DNA of 64,000 nucleotides from Fomes fomentarius (lineage: Eukaryota > Basidiomycota > Agaricomycetes > Polyporales > Polyporaceae), in NCBI GenBank assembly GCA_022606135.1, contig JABYQN010000001.1:1054001-1118000 (forward strand), read 5' to 3'. The translations under genes were made by a program, and so were the position numbers. Shown in pieces: positions 51,748 to 61,712 of the stretch; the first letter of the stretch is position 1; every line of letters begins with the position of its first letter. The notes under the pieces are model-generated. The model saw nothing but the letters and a program-made list of their open reading frames with translations. It did no database searches and was not told where the DNA came from.

Positions 51748-54595
51748 TCAAGTTGTATACCGCTCGCGAGCCTGATTTGCACGACCAGTCAACACGGGGT
51801 CAAAAAGACAATGTAATGAGTAGCTTACAGCGTCCTTTGCCAGATTGACGTAGCCAGTATAATCGTTCGCGATCTTCGTAATGTCCTTCCCCTTGCTCGC
51901 ACCGAGTCCTGCACCCGCGGCGTAGATAGCAGTTTGGCTGTGCAACCGGTCAGCTGTCATACCAAGGATAGCAGAAACTCGGCATACATCGGCTCCACTC
52001 GTCCCTCGCCCGATGTGCCAAGTCCCTGGCCTTCCTTCCAACCCATCATTTTCAGGAGCTTGTTCCCAATGTTGTTTTCATCCTGCCCAGGGTTGAGCGG
52101 CGGGGGCGGAGGAGGCGATGGCGCTGGCGGGCCGTCGGACTTGCGCTTGTTCGGCGGGAGCTCTGTAGGCGTCGGTCGAGGCACATCTGGCTGATTGTGC
52201 ATAACGCGACGCTCAGAGGCACGATCGCGGTACTTAGGCTGCTGTTGCTGTTGCTGCTGCTCGGCCTTTGCGCGTGCGGCTTTGGCTTTCTCCCGAGCGA
52301 CTTCGCGGAGGTTGGCGTCCTTGTAGTTCTTCTTGTGCAGGTCGGACTCCTTGTTGTGCCGCTTGAGCTGGTCGAGAGACTTGAATTGACGTGCGCAGAG
52401 CAGGCATGTCAGCGCAAGCGTGTCGGAGAACTCGAACTCTGCCTCTGCCTGTGTCTGCGCTTCGGGTGTAGTTGCTTTGATGACAGGTTGAGCCGAAGCC
52501 ACTGGAGCAATTGGTGCAGGTGTCTCAACCTGGAAAGGTTTAGGATCAGTTTCTGCGACAAGAGAGGTATGCTGACCGGTCGTGGAGCAGCTACTTCTTG
52601 AGGTGCATCGTGATGCAGGGCGTCCTGTACTTGGTTCCATTTATTGATGTTGTTGGCCGTCTGTCACACCCACCATCAGACGAGCAATTCATGATAAGGG
52701 AGGGCGAGACTGACCTTTTTGCTCGCGATAAGCGGCGCGACTTTCTTAGAGGCGGCAACTACACCAGCCGACATACCGTCAGCCAACTTGCATACAAAGT
52801 TGTCTCCCAACAGCGCGACAAACCCTTCGGATCCTCCGCGGCAGTCGTGTCGTTCGTCTTCGCTTCGTCCTCTACATCAGCCGCATCGTCCATCGAGAAT
52901 GCCCGAGACAGTGGCACAGGCTTCTTCGCCACCGGCCCTGTTGGTCCAGGCTTGTTTATGGACAGGCCGCCTTTGAAGCTGAGCATAACGGGCTTGTCAG
53001 AGACAGGAAGCACGGAGGGAGCGACCAGAGACGGTGTGTCTAAGGGCATAATGAGAACCTGGATGTTGACAAGAGACCCCAATGGATGGACGGAACTGAC
53101 CCTTCTTCTTCTTCTCTTTCTTCTCCTTCACAATTGACACTGCTGTAATGGGCTTGACAGGCTCCTCGACTTCGAATTCGAGGATGGCGGCTGTGGATGC
53201 TTCATCCCAATACTTAACCCACATGCCTTCTGCCCCGCCCAAAGCGACCGAAGACCCGAGACATGCGTCGTCGCGTAGCGAGTACTCAGGCACTGGTTGG
53301 AAAGAGTATGGATGTGCGAATGAGGCAGCCACAGGACGGTCCGAAATGCGGAACCCGTTGGGGTGCAGCTGAGGCGACATGGTCGCGGCAAGGACCGCAG
53401 ACGCGGACTGCGATTGCTGTCAACAGTGCTCTCGACGACAGAGGCGACCTGACGCACCTCGATATCGATGAACTCCACGAAGGCGAATCCCCAGCTCGCA
53501 GATGTGGTCTTGTCCTTGATGAGGATGATCCTCCGCATGCCCTTCGCGCCTTCTTTGTTAGGCCCTGCGCTCATCTTCATTGCTTGTGCTATCGCCTGCG
53601 GGCCCGACAACGGGTCGAGTCCACGGAAGAGCAGCACTGGAACCTGTGTGTTCCCGATGTCTCGCGTCCCGTCGTTGGTCTGGAACGGGCCTTTCGCGCG
53701 CCGCTCCCCTGGAGCAGCACTTTGCGAATAGTCGATTTTGACGCGTCGTCCGCTCGTAGGCATTGTACTGCCAGCCTCAAGTGCACGGTAGAACGCGGCC
53801 GTCGCCGACGCGCCGTGCGAGGCTGGCGGCGGGATTTGGATGAACGGGAAGAGTGGGTCGACGAAGGCACGCGCGTGCTCGGTGCTTGTGAACTGGGCGA
53901 AGCCGAAGCCTTTGGAGATACCTGTTGTCGTGTTGTGCCGGTGATCACGCGGCGCGGCAGTCGATGCGGGAGGGGGCGAAGAGAAACAAGTCGTCAATGC
54001 ACTGCGGAACGCAATTAAGGAGGATGGGGCAAGTGCCTGTAGATCTGTCTCGGATTATGGTGACCGACTCGATGCTGCAGCTGTTGCTTGTGAGATATGC
54101 TTGCATCTGGCGGACGAATTGGGGCATTGAGCGAGCGTCAGGGGAGGAGAGCTGGCAGCCGAGCTGCGGACACAGCGGGTACGTGGAAGGAGAGACTCAC
54201 GTCGGACTCTGTGAAATCTGGGTCAAGGCCAAGGAAGATGACGTGTGGGCTGGGTTCGCTGGGGACGAGTCGCTTCTTGTTGTGCATACCCCCGCCCCCG
54301 CCCCCGCCCTTCTGTGATCGGTCGTCGTGCTGCCCGTAGCCACCTTGGCCATGCGTCTGGCGAGGGTCGTAGCCCGGGTCGTCGTAAGCCTGGAAAGCGT
54401 CGTATCCCTGTCAAGGTAACTTCAATACTCTACTAGAGCACGAAAACGCAAGCGAATGCGCACTCCGTCGTTGTATTTCCTCCTTTTACTGTCGCCCCAG
54501 TTCTCTTCGTCTCGCATGTGAGAGTTGGCGCGTGGGGCAGGTTGCCAACCGTAGTCTACTTGCTTGCCCTTGTCCCATTCCCTGTTGTAGGCCAT
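51748..54595 (-). CDS. RBM5/RBM10-like splicing factor (RRM, zinc finger, G-patch)
   Basis: A nuclear RNA-binding protein that probably takes part in splice-site choice. The start MAYNREWDKGKQVDYGWQ leads to a Tyr/Asp/Gly-rich segment, and then RRM1: SPHVIFLGLDPDFTESD, an intron, SVTIIRDRSTG and KGFGFAQFTSTEHARAFVD. A second RRM-like domain follows (VPVLLFRGLDPLSGPQAI, WGFAFVEFIDIEVR), then FAHPYSFQPVPEYSLRD. The C-terminal part has a single C2H2 finger (LTCLLCARQFKSLDQLKRHN), a Gln run, a Pro-rich stretch and a G-patch (IGNKLLKMMGWKEGQGLG). It ends ARERYTT, encoded by a short last exon. The layout matches metazoan RBM5/RBM10 apart from the RanBP2 zinc finger, which I did not see. Its 5' end is 129 bp from NDUFB4. 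Confidence 0.85.
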
Positions 54596-54724
54596 GGTAG
54601 ATGAGTTTCAGAGCGGTTATGTGAGGATGAGAAAGTCTCGGAACGAGCTGAAATGAGCGATCGTCGTGGTTGAAGGTCAAGTTACGGCGTCTATCTCGGG
54701 CAAGGAACTGTGACTGCATCCACC
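54596..54724. promoter_or_regulatory. 129-bp bidirectional promoter
   Basis: The ATGs of the RBM5-like gene (-) and NDUFB4 (+) are only 129 bp apart, so both transcripts must start within this interval or inside each other's leader. No TATA box was seen. Confidence 0.7.
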
Positions 54725-55212
54725 ATGGCCGGACACGGTGCGCACTGCCCTCTGCTCCCATTGCCTCTTACTGACCTACTTTTGCGCTATGTAGGGTATA
54801 CGAAGGTACTTGGTGACACATACGAGATCAAAGCGAGGGCTGCTCACTGACAATGGCGTTAGCTGGACCCCGCCGTTGAGCGATGGAACACCATGGTCCG
54901 TTCTCATCCCCACCTCCTGGCTGCTCAATTCCCTCAAACGCCATTCTGTGTTTTTGCAGCGCGAGGCGGTCTACAAGCACTTCCGCTTCAATTCTCGGAC
55001 AGCACGACAATCCATCCTCGGCATGGTTGTCTTTCCCGTCACTGTCTTTGCTCTCGCCTACAACCAGAACGTGGGTCAATCTCCTTTCTCCTCCTGGGCC
55101 TACTTGTTCACACTCTACGAATCTGCAGATGAAGTGGGAGTGGACAGCGAAGCGCAAGAACGAATCGCTAGCACGCGTCGCCCCTGCCGGCGCCCCTGGG
55201 ACGTCGGATTGA
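54725..55212 (+). CDS. complex I accessory subunit NDUFB4/B15-like, 83 residues
   Basis: A small single-pass subunit of the membrane arm of mitochondrial NADH:ubiquinone oxidoreductase. Five exons (54725-54737, 54795-54805, 54863-54895, 54960-55070, 55129-55212) join with agreeing phases. The protein reads MAGHGYTKLDPAVERWNTM, then REAVYKHFRFNSRTARQSI, a hydrophobic helix (LGMVVFPVTVFALAYNQN) and MKWEWTAKRKNESLARV. This matches fungal B15 homologues in length, helix position and the KHFRF-x-x-RTAR and KRKNESLAR blocks. The first three exons are 13, 11 and 33 nt. Introns take up nearly half of the 488-bp gene. Fungal members lack a cleavable presequence, as here. Confidence 0.88.
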
Positions 55213-55304
55213 GGAGTAGTGGACTGTGGATATTACGGTGATTCTAGCACCTCAAATACTATGGTACTCTGTAGACTGCTGCCTTCCTACCCGCAACAGA
55301 TCGT

Positions 55305-56104
55305 CTAGAACCTCTTGCACAACTCGATCGCGACTTTGCATCCCGTACCGACAATTGTGCTTAGGAGGGCATGTGCCGGTGCCTTCTGCGAATCATGGTC
55401 CACAGCTATGTCCAAGTGTTCCAGTTCGTCGTCTCTGAATTCTTTGATCACGTCGCGAAGAAGGGGTATGCTTGGATGGTCCTGCGGTAGTTGCTCTAAC
55501 GCTTTCAGCTGGCTGCATGGACTGTCAGCGCATTGTAACCAGAGCGAAGAACTTGGACGGTACGCACTCGTCGTAATGTTCGCCGATGACAGTCTCCACC
55601 GCTTCCGTGCATGCCATGGCGGCCTCTTTGCCCATGAGGGCGGTGACAGTTCCCAGACCATACCCGCCTATGCGAGCGAGGTCCCACAATGATGTCGGGC
55701 GGACATGGTGTTGTAGTTGAAGTTTGTTCATGACTGCGAGGTGCTTCTTCTCTTGATCCCACATTTCCTGCATCATGATGTGAGAGGCTGCATGGTGAAC
55801 GAGAATTTGGAGTGCTTGCTTGGATGAGGGGCCCAGTGGCAGGATCACGGCCAAGAACGTCATGTTGTCCCTTGTATATCCAGTTAGCTGCTAGTTCACC
55901 CGCCTGGTCCACTCGCAGCGCGCTTTCGAGTTCATCGCGCGCTGCGGGCGAGATGTGAGGAGGAGTTGAGGTGACTGATGGTTCTTGTGAGCGTGCTGGG
56001 TCGAGGTAGATGCTGGAAGCAAGCGGACGAGCACCAGCCGTGGTAGTGGCCAGCGTGCGTGCTGCGGCAAGGCAGATTGGGCCAACGTGAGATGCTCTGA
56101 GCAT
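55305..56104 (-). CDS. COQ7: 5-demethoxyubiquinone hydroxylase Coq7
   Basis: Coq7 is a di-iron monooxygenase on the matrix face of the inner mitochondrial membrane; it catalyses the penultimate step of ubiquinone synthesis. Three exons (56104-55820, 55767-55568, 55512-55305) give 230 residues. The N-terminus [19 protein letters not shown] is a mitochondrial presequence. The ferritin-like core carries the ligands: the Glu of RVDQAGE, then [16 protein letters not shown] and DDELEHLD, the E-x-x-H pairs of the family. The end is VAIELCKRF. The first intron (55819-55768, 52 nt) starts with GC: the exon ends ATCCAA and the intron begins GCAAGC. With it the reading is [21 protein letters not shown], as the family requires. 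Without it the frame adds about 30 foreign residues. Confidence 0.95.
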
Positions 56105-56231
56105 GATTTAAGATGTGGTCGAGTGACTCGAGTCCAGGGCCAAAGTGCAATGCACGTCCGAGTCGACCGAAGTGCCTGACGGGCGCTTGTGACCTCACGT
56201 GCTCAAGGACCAATGGCAGCCGCGGCTCTCC
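56105..56231. promoter_or_regulatory. short divergent interval upstream of COQ7
   Basis: Only 127 bp separate the COQ7 ATG from the Crinkler-type ATG at 56232 (95 bp if the latter starts at 56199). The accessory gene therefore abuts the COQ7 promoter. Confidence 0.6.
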
Positions 56232-58506
56232 ATGCGTGACCGTACACTGTTCTTCATCAACACGACTATCTCTCGCAAAGTGCACTTCCTCAGAGTTCAG
56301 GAAGATGCGACTGTCGCCGACGTCCTACTCGACATCTGCGGAGAAGTGGAAGGACAAAATCGAACCGCATTGGCCCAAGTGCACTGCGCAATGGTTGGAG
56401 TTAGTCCATCTGGTCTGCAATTGTTCACCTTCCCTTCATCCGTCCCTCTTGCTTATTCCGCTTATTTCAACAGACTGAACCGGTGCTTGACGACCGAAAT
56501 CTGCTCGATAGCATGAGCAACTACCAAGACAAGGCCAAACAGGTCCTAAGCCTGTCGAAGTTCGTTCGAAGTCTTCCCAATCCCCCAGAAGAACACATCA
56601 ATCTCGAATTACGTATCGTCGACCCTGACAGGCTGCAAGCCCTCCCGTTGACAGCTGCCGGCAAGCGAGGTGAGTGTTCTACTTGATGGTGTTATTTCGT
56701 TACTCCACTGGATTGGCCGATGCTGACCGTATTGTATATCACAGCCCGCTCTCCCTCCTCATCTCCGCCCAGGAAGCATGCTCGCGCTTATCTCGATGTG
56801 TTGCAAGACCTATACAATAAAGCATGGGGGAACCCCTGGCCTTCGGAGGTTCGCACGATCTCGCGAGCTGCGCTCGGGCTTGACACGGACGAACTCATGG
56901 AACTCGATGACATTGCCATGGTCGATGACGCCCCCGACTGAGCCAGTGATCAGATGGACTTGGACCCTGACGATGAAGTCGAACCCCCTGATGGGGTGAT
57001 TGGTGGCAGTGCTAACCTTCCTGACAAGTGGAAGTACACTTGTCTTCTCGATATTCACCCACTCATGCAAGCCCTTGGAGCTTTGGGGACCTCCAGCTAA
57101 GAACATCGTACCATCAGCTTCGTCATCCGAGACGATCACGCTACGCTCGTGAAGGTGCTGGAAGAAAACCATCGCTCGACGGTGGTAACAGGACAACCCG
57201 GTATAGGTCTGTGAAGTCGTCTCCCTGACACTAAGATATTCACATCCTTCGTTAGGCAAATCGACGTTCCTGATGTACCTCCTGCTCCATCGTCTACAAC
57301 ACTGTCTTCCCACTGCGATCCAGTTCACGAAGGACGTGTTCATTCTGTTCGATGCCAACGGTGCCACGCTTCACAATACCGCGGCCTTACCGTCACCGCC
57401 CTGCTTGATTGAGAAGTGCTGGGCACTGAGCGACAGCAACGCTGATGCTGTGCGCCCATGCGGAGCTTTCTTGAATTCAGAGGCGCGCATCATACAGACT
57501 ACGTCGCCCTTGCACGGGAGGTGGAAAGAATGGCACAAGCAGAGGCGTGGGGAGATTGTGTTCGTCGCTCTGCCCACGCTGTTGGAGATAGCGGCAATAG
57601 CGTGCGTGCGTTCAAAATACTCCTGTAGACTGTATACTAACGACAGCATCCTTGTACATGGCAGTCACAGCCATGGACTTGACCCTGCCGCTGCCGTCGC
57701 CATGGCACGTAAGTGGGGTCCATGCACGCGGACAGTCCTAGACATTCTCGTGACGGGTGCAAAACAAGCAGGTGTGCAAGCACGCGCTGTAGCAAATGCA
57801 GCACGTCAAATATGCTCCGACCCCATGTCTGTATTGTCAGACATGTCTCCGAGGATAACGGCCAGCGCTGGCTCCCCCATCCTCTTCGTTCACCCATCTC
57901 CTGATGGTCCCGATACAATGGTGCACAAGATACCTACAGCACATCTCGCCGCGTTCCTCGACAAGGCAGGAGTAGGGCTTACTATGGAAACCACCTTGAA
58001 GCTCCACAGCATACTCAGTATACATCCCCTAACAAGAGCTGGCGCTGGTTGGACTTTCGAGTATGGGGCACATATGTACATGGGCACCGGCAAACCCCCG
58101 CTCGCTATCGAACACGGCAATGAGCGCAAGGAGATGCAACCAGTGTCCAGTGACTAGCACAGTGACTGTGCTCGGAAGCCCTCCTGATACTTCCTTCTAC
58201 TGGTGTCCACTGGTCGCGAGTTTCCCTGGCATAGACAGCATCCTCGTCGACGCTGCCAAGAGACATGTCTATCTTCTGCAAATGACAACATCCTACAAAC
58301 ACCGCAGTCCCGAGGATGGAGTCCGTAGGGTTTGAAAAGCAGTCGGCTCAAAATTCGGTTCGCACGTCTGGCACGTCGTTTATGTGACTGATAACGAGGA
58401 GTTGGCCAAGAAATATGTGGATGCCTTTGACGCCATTCCTCTTGGTCGGGGGGTGAAGCAGCAGATAGTTGAGGCATGGGAATGTGTACTTCCTACTGAG
58501 GCCTGA
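56199..58506 (+). pseudogene. Crinkler/RHS-type P-loop NTPase, disrupted
   Basis: The N-terminal module (LFFINTTISRKVHFLRV, then ATVADVLLDI) resembles the ubiquitin-like header of fungal Crinkler proteins. A short low-complexity linker (ARSPSSSPPRKHARA) leads to the NTPase: FVIRDDHATLVKVLEENHR, TVVTGQPGIGKSTFLMYLL (Walker A, split by an intron) and FILFDANGATLH. Later motifs are RKWGPCTRTVLDIL and, near the end, FYWCPLVASFPGIDSILVD, YLLQMTT and WHVVYVTDNEELAKK, typical of the RHS/CR NTPase-nuclease class. It is broken. In-frame stops occur at 56939-56941, 57098-57100 and 58333-58335, and a frame change is needed near 58110-58155. Some could be hidden introns, but 58333-58335 cannot be spliced out with the AG sites nearby. 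Proteins of this class are found as effectors and as multigene families in fungi; no function is claimed for this copy. Confidence 0.75.
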
Positions 58507-58566
58507 CTCTCATGGTCTTCTATCAATATGTATGATCTAGTGTTCCGGTTCCGCACTGTGTGCCGT

Positions 58567-58701
58567 AGCCCCACACCTGAACGGCCTGAACCTTCATGGC
58601 GCCGCTACCAAGAGAAAAATCGCGTAAGTTTCCGATAAAGAGCATCTGCATGTTTCTTCGCCAACTCCTCCGTGTCTGTCACAAGGACGACGTGCCACTG
58701 G
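58567..58701 (-). pseudogene. relic of a Crinkler/RHS-type gene 3' end (dispersed copy 2)
   Basis: On the minus strand this reads QWHVVLVTDTEELAKKHADA, stays open through TRFFSW and meets TAG. Its first 19 residues are clearly related to the C-terminus of the disrupted gene ending at 58506 (WHVVYVTDNEELAKK). It lies tail-to-tail with that gene, only 60 bp away, yet is more similar in DNA to the copy at 7779-7913 some 51 kb off. It has no upstream domains. The two 135-bp copies differ by point changes and small indels. Confidence 0.8.
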
Positions 58702-58878
58702 TAACCAGCACTAGCAGAAGAGGGATAGACGCTCGTCGCGGGCCGCAACACCGGACTGCCTTGAGGCGCGTTGGATCAAGTTCAATCTCCATCTCGCTAA
58801 GGCTAAGGCTTCTTCTCTTGCGCTTCTCCAACTTGCCAACCTCAACCGCAGCTTCCTCTGTCTTGTATATCTATCCCA

Positions 58879-60056
58879 ATGGCATCGTGAGTAGTCCACT
58901 AGAACTATATCTATGTGGCGCATCCGAACGCCTACCATACGTCCATTGCCACCAGCTTCACTCCTTCCAGTGCCATCGACCCGTCCAAGGAACGCGACTG
59001 GGCCGCGCAGCTAGGTGCGACGGCTGCGCATGAGTTGGGATCCCTACAGGGAACTGATGACATCGTGAACAGGCATGCTAGACTGGGACAGCACCAACAT
59101 CGTCTTCACGAAGCGTACCCTCCTCGAATTCCTCAAGTAAGTCGTGCCTGCCTCGAGCCCCAAAGATCCACGATGCACCCGCTAAGGAGTGGGTCTCCGG
59201 CAGATATGCTGGGGTGACCGTCGACACGAACTTCACCAACATCCAGAAGCTTCCCCGTACGCCCCTCGCCGCCCAACTTCGACCATCTTCCTTTGTCCCA
59301 TAATGCTGACTTGCCGCCTTTGGATAGGCTACGCACAATTTGGGAAGATCTCCGGTGAAGTGAGCAGCGTACAGAGCTCTGCTGACACATCCCCTGGTCC
59401 TTCTGGTAAGGGAGCAAGAGCCCCTGCGAACGTATTGGATCAAGGAACTCACCGTTCTCCATTCCTCCCCGTCCCAACAGCCGCGGCTTTGACCGCTGTG
59501 TCGGACTTCAAGCCCACTCGTCGCGTTCGTGATCCTCCTGGTGGTGTGACGCATAATATCTTTGGGAACGGGCACGAAGCGGATGACGGTGCGCTTGCTG
59601 GGGCGCCATCCAAGCCTTCTGCGGTACGTCGCCTCATCATTACGGTTGTGTATAATGGTCGTTCATTTCGTAGGCTGGAGCATCCCCCGCTACTGAATTC
59701 AAACCAGAGGGAGAGACGGCCGACGAATCGAACAACCGACCCAGGTAAGGCCCCTGTTTGCGGGTGCAGTTTGTGTCTTGCTCTGACATACATGGGCGAT
59801 AACTCAAGGGCTAAGCACACAAACTCTTCCGGCGTCGGGGGATTGTGGGCTGCATCGGACGACGCGGAGGAATTCAAGCCAACACGCCGGTACGTGATAT
59901 GGGGGTGGTCGTTAGACTGATGGAGATATTCACTGGCGGATACATAGTGTTCGTGAAAGGCCGGGGGGCAAGGACAGCATTTCTGAGGTGGGTTGATTGT
60001 TTGCGCCCTTGTTCTGGCCATAAGACTGACTTGGTTGCTGTCGATAGTTGTTCTGA
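58879..60056 (+). CDS. small protein with repeated PTRRVR-x-x-PGG motifs
   Basis: Ten short exons (58879-58886, 58956-59014, 59073-59136, 59204-59256, 59328-59405, 59481-59623, 59674-59744, 59809-59889, 59948-59987, 60048-60056) give 201 residues with all phases agreeing. It begins MASFTPSSAIDPSKERDWAA. A folded-looking N-terminal part reads DWDSTNIVFTKRTLLEFLKY and NFTNIQKLPRYAQFGK. A disordered tail contains FKPTRRVRDPPGGVTHNIFG and, at the end, FKPTRRVRERPGGKDSISEL. The motif resembles the R-V-x-x-PPGG-x-x-x-x-IFG element of the metazoan microtubule-associated Jupiter/HN1 proteins; that similarity is an inference from memory. The C-terminal copy is split by an intron inside RRV. An ATG at 58915, in frame if the first intron is retained, is an alternative start. 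Confidence 0.6.
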
Positions 60057-60217
60057 GATGGAATACGACAGCGTGAAGAACATGCGGGAGATTGTTGTAC
60101 TGTGTGGCAAAAATGAGATAAAAGAGAGATATTGCTTGTGCCTGCAGAATTAAGGTGTTGTCAGGGGAGAATGAGATTGGTTAGGGAACGAAAACGATGT
60201 GGGTAAGGACCACAAAT

Positions 60218-60312
60218 GGTGGCGGCGAGGTTCGAACTCGCGCGGGATTCCTCCCATCGGGAATCAAGAAGATCTTAAATCCGACGCCTTAGACCAACTC
60301 GGCCACGCCACC
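60218..60312 (-). tRNA. tRNA-Leu (UAA) with short intron
   Basis: The 95-nt minus-strand sequence begins GGTGGCG and ends CGCCACC, a perfect 7-bp acceptor stem. The D arm is GCC...GGC and the T arm is GCGAG-TTCGAAC-CTCGC. A long variable arm (GGGA-GGAA-TCCC) shows a class II tRNA. The anticodon loop TT-TAA-G places UAA at 60277-60275, that is Leu. The 5' anticodon strand TCGGA pairs with CCCGA further on only if about 11 nt (ATCTTCTTGAT) after position 37 are removed as an intron. This leaves one A-C mismatch at the loop-closing pair. CCA is not encoded, as expected for a nuclear tRNA gene. Confidence 0.88.
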
Positions 60313-60614
60313 GCTTTGAAAGAACATCGCCTTGATAATATAATGGGGTGTGATTGATTGGCGCTGGAAGCGTATATTGTGAATATTAATGAGTACTTAC
60401 AGAGTACACTGACAGTGGTCACTGTCCGGGCGTCCTGGACTGAGCTAGGCCTGGCGATGAGTAGAAAGCATACCCGGCCGCGTTCTATCCAGTTAACCGC
60501 AGCAATATCCGCATGCACTCTCTGCACACGCTGCAGTAGTACTCATACACATCTACATCCATCCTTGTCTCCGATTCCGCGTCCTGCCCGCCCACCGCGA
60601 CTGGGATACCCGCC
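60313..60614. other. short intergenic between tRNA and cyclin gene
   Basis: The 302 bp must contain the cyclin promoter and leader. The last 90 bp before the ATG are pyrimidine-rich. No other feature seen. Confidence 0.5.
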
Positions 60615-61712
60615 ATGGCTCCCACTCCCACTCCCATCCTCCGTCCTTCTCCAGCCCATCATCTCCTTACGGCCAACGTCCGATCCAAGCGTTCTACCTG
60701 GCCCACAACCTCAACCTCAACCTCCTCATCTTACCACCTTCTGGTCGGTACTAGCCACTTCCGCCTCCCTTCTTTACTGTCCCTCATCGATCTATACTAC
60801 CAGGTCCCGCATCCCACACAACTCCACATCCACATCGCAAAGCTCTCCTCAAGATTTCTAATTCATCTATTCGCCTGCCCTCTTCTTCATCCTGACACCT
60901 CAACCCGCCAGATTGCGATTCCTAAGCTGCAGTTGGCCGACTTCATCGCCCACACTCTCTCCACCGCACGACTCCATACATCCCTTGCCTTCGCCGCCCT
61001 CTACCTCCTCCAACGCCTCAAGGCCAGGTTCCCAGCTGCCCGCGGCTCCTCAGGCCATCGCCTCTTCATATCAGCGTTCATCATTGCATCCAAGGTGTAC
61101 AGCGATGACGCCTATTCAAACAAGCTCTGGTCCCATCTCACTCACCCTCTCTTTCCCCTCAGGGAGATTAACCAGATGGAGCGTGATTTGTGTGCTCGTC
61201 TCCAGTGGCAACTCCTCATTGACCCATACGCCCTCCAACAGTTTGAGCGTCAGGTACGCCGCGACTTTGATCACCAGTCCTACCTTTTCCACGCCCCGGC
61301 GTCCTCGCCGATGCCTTCGACGATCCGCTTTACCGGAATCGTCATACCGAGGCCCATGTCCGCCTCACAGACCACACAAAACCCGCCTTTGACTGTCTCA
61401 CCACCGTCGTATTGTGCCATCATCCCCGACGCGTCCGATGCTCCTCAGTCCCCCGAGTTGTCCAAGCCGGGCTTGACGTCGTCCCCTCAGAGTATATTGC
61501 CGTTGACAACTCGGGGGAATGAGGACCGCACGCCGTGGATGATCGCAACGCCGAGTAGTAACATCGACTCGATCTCGCCCACAGCCAACTCCTACATGCT
61601 CGCACCCACTTCATCAGCGACGGTTGTTGCGTACGCGGGGTTCGCACCCGCCGTCTCGACTGAGCAGAGATGCCGCGGCATCTTTGCACGTGCGATCCCC
61701 TACACCTGGTAG
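60615..61712 (+). CDS. Pcl/Pho80-type cyclin, 365 residues
   Basis: A single uninterrupted frame starts at ATG in CGCCATGGCT. The N-terminus is Pro/Ser/Thr-rich. Residues ~115-205 form the cyclin box: FIAHTLSTARLHTSLAFAAL, YLLQRLKARFP, GHRLFISAFIIASKVYSDDA and LREINQMERDLCARLQWQL. The basic-hydrophobic LFISAFIIASKV-x-x-D and INQMER-x-x-C-x-x-L-x-W patterns are those of yeast Pcl1/2/9 and Pho80-class cyclins, which activate Pho85-type kinases. The C-terminal third is a Ser/Pro-rich disordered tail ending FARAIPYTW. No introns are needed, as is often seen for this class in basidiomycetes. Which process it serves (cell cycle, polarity or phosphate) cannot be told from sequence. Confidence 0.86.
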   Translation: MAPTPTPILRPSPAHHLLTANVRSKRSTWPTTSTSTSSSYHLLVGTSHFRLPSLLSLIDLYYQVPHPTQLHIHIAKLSSRFLIHLFACPLLHPDTSTRQIAIPKLQLADFIAHTLSTARLHTSLAFAALYLLQRLKARFPAARGSSGHRLFISAFIIASKVYSDDAYSNKLWSHLTHPLFPLREINQMERDLCARLQWQLLIDPYALQQFERQVRRDFDHQSYLFHAPASSPMPSTIRFTGIVIPRPMSASQTTQNPPLTVSPPSYCAIIPDASDAPQSPELSKPGLTSSPQSILPLTTRGNEDRTPWMIATPSSNIDSISPTANSYMLAPTSSATVVAYAGFAPAVSTEQRCRGIFARAIPYTW

